This document shows positions 55,501-63,917 of a stretch of DNA of 64,000 nt, piece by piece. The notes beneath the pieces were generated by a model. The model was not told the DNA's origin, did no database searches, and saw nothing but the letters and a program-made list of their open reading frames with translations. The stretch lies in assembly GCA_049997955.1 (NCBI GenBank), contig JAEBDY010000004.1:186001-250000 (forward strand). Direction: 5' to 3'. Source of the stretch: Umezawaea sp049997955. Lineage in GTDB: Bacteria > Actinomycetota > Actinomycetes > Mycobacteriales > Pseudonocardiaceae. Numbering within the stretch: position 1 is the stretch's first letter; every line of letters begins with the position of its first letter. The position numbers and the translations under genes were made by a program.

Positions 55501-57663
55501 GGCGTCGAGCCTGCCCGCGTCCTCGACGGTGAACGCGACCTTCTGCTGGTCCCGCACCTCCTGGTACGGCTCGCCGCCCCCCGCGTGCAGCGCGGTGCGC
55601 AGCGCCGGGTGCCGGTCGACGAGCGCCTGGAACGACCGGCGGAGGGCGTCCGCGTCGACGTCCACCAGGAACCGGACGGCCACGTAGATGTGCTGCGCGG
55701 CGGTCCGGGGGTGCTGCTGCTCCAGGAACCACAGCGCCTGCTGGTTGATCGCCAGCGGGTGGCGGGTCCCGGTCACCGCCTCGGGCTCCACGCGTTCCAC
55801 GACGTGGTCCAGCACCAGGTCGTCGACGCTCGCGCCACCCAGCAGGGCGTCCAGCTCCAGCTCGACGCCGGTCGCGTCGGCGACGGCGGCCTTGATCTCG
55901 ATCGCGGCCAGGGAGTCCATGCCCTGCGCGACGACGGGCAGCCGGGGGTCCAGGGTCCGTCCCAGCCGCTTGCCCGCGAGCGCCAGCACGACGTCGCGCA
56001 CCGAACCGTCAACGGGATCGCCCGCGGTCGTGCCGGATCCGGCGTCCCACCGGTGCAGGACGGCCAGTTCACCGCTCGCGACGAGATCGCGCGTGGCCGC
56101 CCGCCGCACCTTGCCGCTGGTGGTGCGGGGCACGGCTCCCGGGCGGACCAGCAGCACGGAGGCGGGCACCAGGCCGTGGTCGCGGCCCAGCGCCTCCAGC
56201 ACCGAGGCGACGACGTCGGCGTGCTCGCCCCGGCCGGTCTCCACGACCAGGACCGCCTCCTCACGGTCGCCGTCGGTCAGCGCGAACGCGGCCGCGCCCC
56301 TGCCGGCGAGCGGGTGCGCGTCCCGGGCGGTCAGCTCCAGGTCCTGCGGATAGTGGTTGCGGCCGCGGACCACGACCAGGTCCTTGCTGCGACCGGTCAC
56401 GTGCAGCACGCCGCCGCTGAGGAACCCGAGGTCGCCGGTGCTCAGCACGCCACCGTCCACGGCGGACTCCGCCGTTCCCCAGTACCCGTCGGCCACGCTC
56501 GGCCCGGACACCCGGATCTCGCCGACCGTCCCCTCCGGGCTCGGGGCCCCGTCGGCGTCCACGACGGTCACTTCGACGTCCTCGGCGGCGACACCGCACC
56601 CGACCACCGGGACACCGTCTTCGGACGGTTCCGCGGTCGCGCCGGGGGCGAGGCTGTCGGGCGTGAACCGGTGGACCTCGCCGACGTGGCCGCCGGACAC
56701 CAGCAGGGTCGCCTCGGCCAGGCCGTAGCAGGGGAAGAACGCGCGCCGCCGGAACCCGTGCGGCGCCATCCGCTCCGCGAACCGCTCCAGGGTCCGCGCC
56801 CGGACCGGCTCCGCGCCGTTGAACGCGAGCCGCCACGACGACAGGTCCAGCTCCTCGTCGACCACCTTGTCAGCGCACAGGTCGTAGGCGAAGTCGGGGG
56901 CGCCGCTGACCTCCGCGCGCCGCTCGGAGATGAGCCGCAGCCACAGCCCTGGATCGCGGATGAACGCGACCGGCGACATCAGCGTCGCGGTGCACCCGGC
57001 GAACGCGGGCTGCAGGACACCGCCGATGAGCCCCATGTCGTGGTAGGGCGGCAACCAGCTGACCACCTCGGTGCCCGGCTCGGACCCGAAGGCGCGGTGG
57101 ATCTGCCGCGAGTTCGCCATGAGGTTGCCGTGCGAGACCCGCACGCCGCGCGGTGCCGACGTGGACCCCGAGGTGTACTGGAGGAACGCCAGGGTGGACG
57201 CGTCCAGGTCCGGTCGCCGCCAGTCCGCCGCGTCGGGCAGTTCACCGTCGATCGTGAGCACCGCGCCACCCGCGAACTCGGCCGCGGCGTCCCGGTGCGC
57301 GGACGGCACGACCACCGCGGCGGGCGTGGCGTCGGCGAGCACCGCGCGGTGCCGCGCCGAGTACGTGCCACCGGTGGGCGGGTGCAGCGGCACCGCCACC
57401 GCGCCCGCGTACAGGCAGCCGAGGAACGCACGCACGTAGTCGAGCCCCGGCGGCAGCAGGACCAGCACCCTCTCACCCGCGAGTCCCCGGTCGGCCAGCA
57501 GCGCGCCGACCGACCGCGCCGAGGCGTCCAGTTCGGCGAACGTGGACTCGGCGGTCGGACGGCCGTCGCCGTCCACGAACCGGAAGGCCGTGCCCTCGGT
57601 GAGCCGGGCTCGTTCGGCGACCGCGTCGACGAACGTCGGGGCGTGCAGGACTGACTTTTCCAT
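52531..57663 (-). CDS. NRPS-A: FAAL-ACP-C-A-T lipoinitiation synthetase
   Basis: The 1710-residue loading protein starts with a fatty acyl-AMP ligase (residues 1-560: YTSGSTSAPRGVRVSHGNL about 168, LPPYHDMGLIGG, FNGAEPVRA, CYGLAEATLLVSGG). It is followed by an acyl carrier domain (GMDSLAAIEIK about 583), a condensation domain (HHVAADMWS about 763, with Met in place of the usual Gly), an A domain (YTSGSSGTPKG about 1261; pocket read as D-A-L-L-L-G-G-T-F-K, hydrophobic, ending like Val codes) and a T domain (IGGHSLLAI about 1640). This order activates a free fatty acid and attaches it to the first amino acid, so the product is a lipopeptide. ATG 57663 follows GGGGAG. Confidence 0.93.
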   Translation of the reverse strand: MEKSVLHAPTFVDAVAERARLTEGTAFRFVDGDGRPTAESTFAELDASARSVGALLADRGLAGERVLVLLPPGLDYVRAFLGCLYAGAVAVPLHPPTGGTYSARHRAVLADATPAAVVVPSAHRDAAAEFAGGAVLTIDGELPDAADWRRPDLDASTLAFLQYTSGSTSAPRGVRVSHGNLMANSRQIHRAFGSEPGTEVVSWLPPYHDMGLIGGVLQPAFAGCTATLMSPVAFIRDPGLWLRLISERRAEVSGAPDFAYDLCADKVVDEELDLSSWRLAFNGAEPVRARTLERFAERMAPHGFRRRAFFPCYGLAEATLLVSGGHVGEVHRFTPDSLAPGATAEPSEDGVPVVGCGVAAEDVEVTVVDADGAPSPEGTVGEIRVSGPSVADGYWGTAESAVDGGVLSTGDLGFLSGGVLHVTGRSKDLVVVRGRNHYPQDLELTARDAHPLAGRGAAAFALTDGDREEAVLVVETGRGEHADVVASVLEALGRDHGLVPASVLLVRPGAVPRTTSGKVRRAATRDLVASGELAVLHRWDAGSGTTAGDPVDGSVRDVVLALAGKRLGRTLDPRLPVVAQGMDSLAAIEIKAAVADATGVELELDALLGGASVDDLVLDHVVERVEPEAVTGTRHPLAINQQALWFLEQQHPRTAAQHIYVAVRFLVDVDADALRRSFQALVDRHPALRTALHAGGGEPYQEVRDQQKVAFTVEDAGRLDAAALRARLDREAAGELFSLSDGRVLRAVLLRRPDGDVLSLVVHHVAADMWSLAVMTDELGRLYAAETGEPVEAPPAPRARYTDLAHRQRRMLESARGAELWEFWRDRLEGCKAELDLPSDRPRPRTPSYGGDTVTVELDPATTAALRELSAATGTTLFVSLLSVFQALVHRYTGEEDFLIGVPGSGRSDADLHGVVGYFVNPLLIRSTVDGDAGFADHLVNTKRTVVEALAHQEMPFPVLVERLRLQREGSRPPGYQVMFSLTSPHLLRDEGLGALQTGRAGARMRIGGLEVESLDLVRRTAQVDLTMVLAEVDDRLEGLINFSTDLFDRDTAVRLGEHFALLARHFAGDPTAAVADSPMATDAELELFRSWNATATDYPRDATVAELFAECVGAAPDSPALTFGDVRFTYRELDRVTTALARRLAELGVGAETPVGLSVDRDPSVVVSMLAVAKAGGAYVPFDPAHPVHRLRMIADSARPAVLLARPGDGHERLELDVPVVDVSTYLGREVAEDPAHDGPTPGPAGPDGALYVMYTSGSSGTPKGVCVTHRNVIRLVRANGFASFEPGDRVAAISNAAFDAATLEVWGALANGGHLVGFDRETALSPRDLAERLRAHEIDTVVLPTPLFTQLVGYDPKTFATVRQLLVGGDSMDVKRAREVADLGGPLLTNGYGPTESATFATTHPLPAVPADQGRLPIGKPIGNTGVHVLDRFLRPTPIGVPGELHISGDGLGRGYVGNPELTAERFVPDPFSARPGARMYATGDQARWLPDGTIDFLGRADFQVKVRGFRIELGEVDAAAVAHTGVLEAVTAVDESTGDKRLIGYYAGTPTPEELTAFLGDRLPEYMVPPLLVALPALPRNPNGKIDRAKLPKPETAVDPAAAAVNGREQEIGVVLAELLGRPSVGPDENFFEIGGHSLLAIRLIGRLRDSYAVEMPLNELFNNPTARAIAEFVEAESASAAPPPVPSGPTRLPRRAAVVDQTGRTS

Positions 57664-57681
57664 GACGGATCACTCCCCAGG

Positions 57682-59529
57682 TCAGGCGGTGCGCCAGCGG
57701 ATCCAGCGGGTGGCGGCGAGCAGGCCGAGCACGGCCATCGCCACCAGCGCGGCGATGTCGAGCGGGAACGAACCGCCGAGGTCGCCCGTGAGCGCGCCGC
57801 GGAGCGCGTCCGCGGCGTAGGTCGGCGGCAGCAGGTAGGAGATGAGGCGCAGCGGCGCGGGCAGCGACTCGGGCGGGATGAGCACGGGCGCGGCGAGCAG
57901 CAGCACGAAGATGAGCAGGTTCGTGATGACCACGATCAGCTCGATGTCGTCGATCAGCATCCCGATCGCGAGCCCCACCGCGGACAGCGCGAGGCACGTC
58001 AGCGGCAGCACGACCAGCAGCGCGGGCGACACCTCGAACCCCGCGTCGTACAGCACGTTCGCCGCCAGGATCGGCGTGACCAGCCCCGGCAGCACCAGCA
58101 CCAGCCTGGCGAGCACCATCGACGCCAGCAGCGCGGCCCGGCTGATCGGGAGCGACGCGTAGTAGACCATCATGCCGTCGCGCTTGAGCACGCCGACGCG
58201 CTGCGCCAGGGTGCCGATGCCCTCGGTCGCGACGGAGAAGATCGCCGCGCCGCTCGCGATGTACAGCAGGCTCTTGGGGTCGGACAGCCCGTCGCCGATC
58301 CGGGTGAGGCCGAAGACCATCGCGATCGGCATCAGGAAGCCGAAGAGCAGCGTCCACGACCAGGTGGTGCGCACCTCCAGCATCTGCTCCAGCCACAGGT
58401 ACTTGAAGCTGACCAGTTCCCGCCGCACCCGCTCCCGCCACGGCGGTCGCGCCACGGGTGGGACCACCACCGGCTCGACCTCGACGGCGGCTTCCGCCCG
58501 GACACCCGCCACCGCGGCGACGACCGCGCCGTCGACCGGGTCGGGAGCGGCGGCGTGCGTGGCCCCGCGGTCCAAGTCCAGGTACACGTCCTCCAGCGTC
58601 GGCCGGGCGAGGCGGAAGTCGTCGAGCCTGGTCAGCCCGATGTCGCCGGTCACGACCCGCACCAGCGCGGGCACCTGCGCCGGGGTGGAGTGCACGAGGT
58701 AGCTGCCCTCGCGTCCACCGGGCACGACCTCCCCGACCACGGCGAGCTGCCGCAGTTCACCGGGGGTCAGCTCGCCGCCGCCCCGGACGACCAGCTCCAT
58801 CCGGGTCCGGTCGTCCATGCGCTCCTTGAGCTCGCCCGGCGTGCCGATCGCGGTGATCCGGCCCTGGTGCATGATCGCCACCCGGTCCACCGCCCGCTCG
58901 GCCTCCAGCACGTTGTGCGTCACCAGCACGACGGTCGTGCCCTCGCCCGCGCTGCGGCGCGACACGGCGTCCCAGACGAGCCTGCGGTTGCGCGGGTCCA
59001 GCTCGTTGGTGGGCTCGTCCAGGACGAGCAGCGCGGGCCGTCCCATGAGCGACATGCCGAAGTTGACGAGCCGCGTCATGCCGCCGCTGAGGTCGTTCAC
59101 GTGCCGGTCGGCGCAGGACCCCAGGCCCAGTTCGTCGATCAGCTCCGCCGTCTGCGTGCGGGCGTCCACCTCGGACTGGCCGCGCAGCCTGCCGGTGTAG
59201 TGCAGCGCGCGGCGGACCTCGATCATCCGCATCGGCACCGCCACCTGCGGCAGGAACGCGGAGATGGTCTTGACCGACTCGGGGTCCGCCACCACGTCGA
59301 CGCCCGCCACCCGGATGGCGCCCGACGTGGGCCGCACCAGGCCGAGCAGCTGGGACACCAGGGTCGTCTTGCCGGAGCCGTTGGCGCCGAGCAGGCCGAA
59401 GACCTGGCCGCGGGTGACGCTGAACGACAGGTCGTCGTTGGCGACCACCGGCCCGGCCGACCCGCTGCCGCGGTACACGCGGGTCAGGCCCGCCACCTCG
59501 ACCACGACCTCGCGGACGCCGGCCGTCAC
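57682..59529 (-). CDS. ABC-2 type exporter, fused ATPase-permease
   Basis: The 615-residue protein joins an N-terminal ATPase (Walker A GANGSGKTT, signature LSGGMTRLV, Walker B LLVLDEPTNELD, switch His in VLVTHNVLEAE; residues 1-300) to a C-terminal ABC-2 permease with about six membrane segments (residues 355-615, including TWSWTLLFGFLMPIAMVFGL, LVLVLPGLVTPILAANVLY, LIVVITNLLIFVLLLAAPVLIPPESLP). Usually the two parts are separate proteins. In the NRPS operon it is most likely the exporter of the lipopeptide and may give self-resistance. GTG 59529 overlaps the stop of the upstream peptidase gene by 4 nt. Confidence 0.88.
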   Translation of the reverse strand: MTAGVREVVVEVAGLTRVYRGSGSAGPVVANDDLSFSVTRGQVFGLLGANGSGKTTLVSQLLGLVRPTSGAIRVAGVDVVADPESVKTISAFLPQVAVPMRMIEVRRALHYTGRLRGQSEVDARTQTAELIDELGLGSCADRHVNDLSGGMTRLVNFGMSLMGRPALLVLDEPTNELDPRNRRLVWDAVSRRSAGEGTTVVLVTHNVLEAERAVDRVAIMHQGRITAIGTPGELKERMDDRTRMELVVRGGGELTPGELRQLAVVGEVVPGGREGSYLVHSTPAQVPALVRVVTGDIGLTRLDDFRLARPTLEDVYLDLDRGATHAAAPDPVDGAVVAAVAGVRAEAAVEVEPVVVPPVARPPWRERVRRELVSFKYLWLEQMLEVRTTWSWTLLFGFLMPIAMVFGLTRIGDGLSDPKSLLYIASGAAIFSVATEGIGTLAQRVGVLKRDGMMVYYASLPISRAALLASMVLARLVLVLPGLVTPILAANVLYDAGFEVSPALLVVLPLTCLALSAVGLAIGMLIDDIELIVVITNLLIFVLLLAAPVLIPPESLPAPLRLISYLLPPTYAADALRGALTGDLGGSFPLDIAALVAMAVLGLLAATRWIRWRTA

Positions 59530-61817
59530 AGGCGCACGACCTGGCGCACGATCGCGGCGTCGCCCGGCCGGAAGCCGGAGGACACCAGCACGGTCCCGTC
59601 CGGACGGGGGCCGACCAGCGCGGCCACGTCGGCGGGCAGGCCGATGGAGAAGTCGGCGACGTCCACGGGCAGCGGCGTGCCCGCGGTGACCTCGCAGGTG
59701 AAGTCGACGCCGGTGACCGCGCCGTAGACCTCGAACACGGTCTTCGCCGCGGGAGCCCGGACCGACTCGACCCGCGTGCCGCCGACCTCGCAGGCGCGGA
59801 CGCCCTCGCGGGGAACGGCGACCTGGAGCTTCCACGCCTGCCGGGCGGACGCGACCGTGAACCGGATCGTGCGCACGTCGCCGAGGGTGGTGTCGGCGAG
59901 CGTGGTCACGGTCGGCTCGGGCAGCCGCACGGCCGGGGCCTGCGCCCGCAGCACGGGCTCGTCCAGCGACGGGTAGTCCTCCTCCACCGACACCTGCTCC
60001 GGATCGGCGCCCATGACCCGGCTGGTCCAGTCGTCCACCTCGGCGTCGCCGCTGAGCCAGGCCGTCTGACCGGTGCCCGCGTCGCGCAGGTAGAGCAGCC
60101 CGTTCGGCCGCGGCTCGTCGCGGTCGTAGCCGGACACGAGGACGCTCGTGGCGAACAGCGCGAGCACGACCACCCCCGCCGTCGCGGCCAGCAGGCCGGG
60201 GCGGGGCAGTTCGGCGAACAGCGGCAGGACCAGCAGCGCGGCCAGCACGGCGATCGCCATGGCCGCACCCGCCATGGCGATGCCGAGCGCGATGAGCAGG
60301 CTCGACACCACCGGGGCGAACAACACGGCGGCGACGGCGGGCGCGACCGAGGCGAGCAGCAGCCCCGTCAGGTCGTCCTCGCGCCGAACCGCCCACCACA
60401 GCGCGGGCAGGCCGGCGATCAGCGGCCACTGCAGGAGGTACGTGGCGCCGGGCACGAGCGCGGCGATCACCACGACGAACACGGCCAGGGGCAGCAGGCC
60501 GCCCGCGACCAGTTCGGCGCGGGTGCGGTGGCGCAGCAGCTTCGCGACCACCAGCAGCACGGCCGCCGCCAGCACGGTGAAGCCCGCGATGAACCAGCCG
60601 CGGTCGTAGGGCTCGGACAGCGGCAGCGCCACGAGGTCGGGCGCGGCCACCGTGATCAGCCACCACGCGGCGAAGCACAGCACCGCCGTGCCGACGAGCG
60701 CGCCCAGTCCGGCCCCGGCGACGGCGAGGGTGCCGCCGATCCGCAGGACACCCCGCCGCACGCCCAGCACCACGAACGCGGCGAACGCGAGCACGGACAG
60801 GGCGACCAGCGCGTAGGCGAGCCACACCGGGTAGTGCACGAGCACCCTGGCGAACAGGTCGAAGTACACGGCGTTCGACCCGCGCAGCTCCCGCAGGTCG
60901 CGGTCGCCGAGCGCGCGGACGAGCCCGGTCATGCTCTCGCCGTGGTGCTGCACGCTGTCGCGGCTCACGCGGTCGACGTCGTCGTTCGGCGAGTGGTACT
61001 GGTGGAAGCCCTCGATGAACGCGGCGTTCAGGCCGGTGGCGCCCGCGTCGAGGAAGACGGTGAAGTCGCTGCCGTTGGGCATCCGCCGGTAGACCTCGTA
61101 GGCGAGCGAGTTCGCGACGGGCCTGCTGCTGGCCCCGGCGTACGCGTCGACCAGGCCGTCGTTGCCGGGGCTGGTCTCGAACATCACCACCGGACCGCTG
61201 CTGCCGCGCGCCTCCCAGTTGAGCACGGCGCCGAAGTCGCCGACGCCGTGGTCGCGGACGAACTTCGTCGCGCCGAGCAGCCCCAGTTCCTCGCCGTCGG
61301 TGAACAGGAAGACCACGTCGTTGCGGACGCCCCCGGTGGCCTTGAGCACCTGGAGGGTCTCCAGCATCGCCGCCACCGCGGCGCCGTCGTCGGCCGCGCC
61401 GGGACCGGTGGGCACGGAGTCGTAGTGCGACACCAGCAGCAGGGCCTTGCCGCCGCTGGCCGTCGGGTCGGTGCCGGGCACGCGGACGACCACGTTGCTC
61501 GGGAAGGCGACCGTGACCGGGTAGCCGGGGTCCTCGACCACGACGGGGCCGGACTCGACCTCGACCTCGGCGCCCGCGGCCTGGGCCGTGGTGACGAGGT
61601 AGTCGCGGACGCGCGCGTTGTCCGGGGTGCCCAGCGGGTGCGGGCGTTGCGCGATGGCACGCAGGTGCGTGTCGGCGCGCGCGGCGGAGAACTCCCCCAC
61701 CGGTGCGTCCGCGGGAGCCGCGGGCGGTGGTCCGAAGGCCAGCACGGACAGCGCGCTGAGCCCGACGAGCACGGCGAGGACCAGGGCCGCCGCGGCCGGT
61801 GTGCGTCGATCGGTCAC
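59526..61817 (-). CDS. Membrane-anchored M28 family zinc metallopeptidase
   Basis: The 763-residue protein has an N-terminal membrane anchor (AAAALVLAVLVGLSALSVLAF) and an M28 domain at about residues 40-300. The metal/catalytic set is complete: LVSHYDSVP (His, Asp), GAADDGAAVAA (Asp), LFTDGEELGLLGA (Glu pair), a later Asp in MPNGSDFTVFLD and a His in YHSPNDDVDR. About eight membrane helices follow, then a C-terminal beta-rich soluble part. M28 enzymes are aminopeptidases or carboxypeptidases; the large membrane version resembles FXNA/ERMP1-type proteins. In this operon it may mature the exported lipopeptide or degrade it. GTG 61817 overlaps the radical SAM stop. Confidence 0.87.
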   Translation of the reverse strand: MTDRRTPAAAALVLAVLVGLSALSVLAFGPPPAAPADAPVGEFSAARADTHLRAIAQRPHPLGTPDNARVRDYLVTTAQAAGAEVEVESGPVVVEDPGYPVTVAFPSNVVVRVPGTDPTASGGKALLLVSHYDSVPTGPGAADDGAAVAAMLETLQVLKATGGVRNDVVFLFTDGEELGLLGATKFVRDHGVGDFGAVLNWEARGSSGPVVMFETSPGNDGLVDAYAGASSRPVANSLAYEVYRRMPNGSDFTVFLDAGATGLNAAFIEGFHQYHSPNDDVDRVSRDSVQHHGESMTGLVRALGDRDLRELRGSNAVYFDLFARVLVHYPVWLAYALVALSVLAFAAFVVLGVRRGVLRIGGTLAVAGAGLGALVGTAVLCFAAWWLITVAAPDLVALPLSEPYDRGWFIAGFTVLAAAVLLVVAKLLRHRTRAELVAGGLLPLAVFVVVIAALVPGATYLLQWPLIAGLPALWWAVRREDDLTGLLLASVAPAVAAVLFAPVVSSLLIALGIAMAGAAMAIAVLAALLVLPLFAELPRPGLLAATAGVVVLALFATSVLVSGYDRDEPRPNGLLYLRDAGTGQTAWLSGDAEVDDWTSRVMGADPEQVSVEEDYPSLDEPVLRAQAPAVRLPEPTVTTLADTTLGDVRTIRFTVASARQAWKLQVAVPREGVRACEVGGTRVESVRAPAAKTVFEVYGAVTGVDFTCEVTAGTPLPVDVADFSIGLPADVAALVGPRPDGTVLVSSGFRPGDAAIVRQVVRL

Positions 61818-63700
61818 CGGGCCCGCCAGAACGGGGAGATGTTCTCGATCTTCTCGATCATGCCGTGGCAGTAGTTCGCGTTGTGGTCGACGCTCTGCCC
61901 GGACATGTACGGGTACTGCAGGCGCTTGTGGTCGACCAGGAACGACGTGCCGCCCTGCGGCGCCGGGTCCACCTTGACGGACGCGACGAGCGCCTCGTGC
62001 CACTCCGGTCCCAGCTCCACGATCCGGCCGCGGCCGACGGCGTCACCCACCACGATCGTCTCGAAGGGGCGGTCGAACTCCTCCAGCGGCGTGCTGCTGT
62101 AGACGTACGGCCGGTTGAGCAGGTCGATCTCGAACAGGCCGCGCGCGGTCGCGTCCTCCCACCAGGGCTGGGCCTCGGCGAACTCGCGCAGGTGCCGGGT
62201 GTGCAGCGACCGGTGCTCGTGCAGGACGTTGTGCACCAGCAGGCCGTAGTTGCCGATGTCGTAGAACAGGGCGTCGCGGATCGAGCGCTCCACGAACGAG
62301 ACGATCGGGTCGTCCTCCGACCGCGTCCTCCAGTGGTCCACGTAGGACGAGAACAGCTCGGGGTAGGTCGTGATCCCCTTGCCCACCAGGTACTTGCCGA
62401 CCGCGCGCAGGCTGCGCGTGTTGTGCAGGGCGTGCACTGCGTAGAAGTAGCGCATCCCCTCGGCGAACTCGGCCTCGTCCACCTGCTGGGTGGCGACCAC
62501 GATCTCCGCCTCGGCCACGTCGCCGCCCGCCGACCGCGTGCGCAGGCCGAGCTTCTCGCGGTTGTGGTAGATCGGCGTGTTGTTCAGCAGCAGGTGCGAG
62601 TAGGAGATGATCGTGTGGGCGCCGCGCTCGCACAGCGAGCCGATGCCGAGCTTGAACGTCTCCAGCGTCTCGCCGGGCAGCGGCCAGATCAGCTCGATGA
62701 ACGAGCTGATGCCGCGGTCCTGCAGGTCGTCCTGCACCGCGCCGAACGCGTCCAGCTTGATGTTGGACCGGGCGATCACCTTCAGGCTCTCCGGCTCCAG
62801 CGTCTGCATGGAGATCGGCTGCGAGGTCACCAGCCCGGCGTCCTGGAAGATGCCGGTGATCTTCGTGACGGCGTGCGGCTTGTTCTTCGCCGAGGAGAAG
62901 TAGACGACGTTCGGCAGGTGGTAGTCCCGCGCGCAGTCCGCGATGTGCTGGGAGAACTCGACGTCCCGGCCGAGCATGCCCCAGTTCGCGTCGGCGATGT
63001 AGAGGAACAGCACGCCGTTCTTCGCCATCCACGTCAGCTCGTCGCGCACCCGCTCCTCGTCGAACCGGAACACCTTGTCGTTCGTGGCGGCGCCCCAGAA
63101 GCAGAAGCCGCAGTGGAACGGGCAGCCGCGGTTGGTCTCGATGATGCTCATCGAGAAGTCGGGCTCGATCAGCCCGGTCAGGAACGGCGACGGGATCGAG
63201 TCCAGGTCCTTGATGCGCGGCCGTTCCGCCGTCGTGACGAGGAGGCCGTCGCGGTAGAAGCTGATGCCCTGCACCGCGGACAGGTCCGGCTCGGGGTTCG
63301 CCAGCTCCCTCAGGTACTCGGTGAAAGTCGCCTCGCCCTCACCGTTGCACAGGGACACGTTCTCGTCGTCGGGATCGAGGTAGCGCACGCCGTGGTGCAT
63401 CACCTGAGGCCCGCCGATCATGACCTTGGCGTCCGGCCGGTGCTCGCGCACCAGCTTCACGAGCGGGCGGACCAGGCCGATGTTCCAGACGTAGGAGGAG
63501 AACCCGTAGACGTCGGCGTCGCGGGCGAGCACCTCCTCGGCGATGGTCTCCAGCGGCGTCTTGATGCTGGTGGTGAACTTGTCGAACCGGTACTCGGCGC
63601 TGACCACCGGGTCCGTCGACGCGTACGCCTCCAGGTAGCCCGACACCAGCGGAGTGATCCGCTCGAACACCGACAACTCCACCAGCGTGACGGTTTTCAT
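61814..63700 (-). CDS. Cobalamin-binding radical SAM enzyme
   Basis: The 628-residue protein has an N-terminal B12-binding fold (ADVYGFSSYVWNIGLVRPLVKLVREHRPDAKVMIGGPQV, about residues 60-100), the [4Fe-4S] motif CPFHCGFC (CxxxCxxC) near residue 190, the radical SAM barrel (SMQTLEPESLKVIARSNIKLD, ELIWPLPGETLETFKLGI), and a long C-terminal region of more than 200 residues. Cobalamin-dependent radical SAM enzymes often methylate unactivated carbons or rearrange rings. Next to an MbtH and NRPS genes it probably modifies an amino acid precursor or the peptide. The reaction cannot be read from sequence. ATG 63700 follows GGAGGGG. Confidence 0.88.
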   Translation of the reverse strand: MKTVTLVELSVFERITPLVSGYLEAYASTDPVVSAEYRFDKFTTSIKTPLETIAEEVLARDADVYGFSSYVWNIGLVRPLVKLVREHRPDAKVMIGGPQVMHHGVRYLDPDDENVSLCNGEGEATFTEYLRELANPEPDLSAVQGISFYRDGLLVTTAERPRIKDLDSIPSPFLTGLIEPDFSMSIIETNRGCPFHCGFCFWGAATNDKVFRFDEERVRDELTWMAKNGVLFLYIADANWGMLGRDVEFSQHIADCARDYHLPNVVYFSSAKNKPHAVTKITGIFQDAGLVTSQPISMQTLEPESLKVIARSNIKLDAFGAVQDDLQDRGISSFIELIWPLPGETLETFKLGIGSLCERGAHTIISYSHLLLNNTPIYHNREKLGLRTRSAGGDVAEAEIVVATQQVDEAEFAEGMRYFYAVHALHNTRSLRAVGKYLVGKGITTYPELFSSYVDHWRTRSEDDPIVSFVERSIRDALFYDIGNYGLLVHNVLHEHRSLHTRHLREFAEAQPWWEDATARGLFEIDLLNRPYVYSSTPLEEFDRPFETIVVGDAVGRGRIVELGPEWHEALVASVKVDPAPQGGTSFLVDHKRLQYPYMSGQSVDHNANYCHGMIEKIENISPFWRAR

Positions 63701-63716
63701 GCCGCTCCCCTCCTGC

Positions 63717-63917
63717 TCAACGGCCGCTGACGCGCTCGCGCACGGACCTGGGCGTGAGGTCCGTCCACACCTCGCCGATGTGGGCGAGGCAGTGCTCCTT
63801 GTCGCCGGTGACCCCGACCTCGGTCCAGCCCGCGGGCAGCGCCCGGTCGGCGAACCAGATCGAGTACTGCTCCTCGTCGTTGACCACGACCGTGTACCGC
63901 GCGTCGTCGGCGCTCAT
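63717..63917 (-). CDS. MbtH-like protein
   Basis: This 66-residue MbtH family protein shows the signature residues NDEEQYSIWFADRALPAGWTEVG, then CLAHIGEVWTDLTPRS, which includes the conserved Trp residues and the W-T-D-x-x-P motif. MbtH proteins bind A domains and help their folding and activity, so it should serve one or more of the six A domains downstream. ATG 63917 overlaps the upstream gene stop (ATGA). An in-frame ATG at 63995 would add an unrelated Arg/Gly-rich extension over the neighbour gene and is rejected. Confidence 0.95.
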   Translation of the reverse strand: MSADDARYTVVVNDEEQYSIWFADRALPAGWTEVGVTGDKEHCLAHIGEVWTDLTPRSVRERVSGR

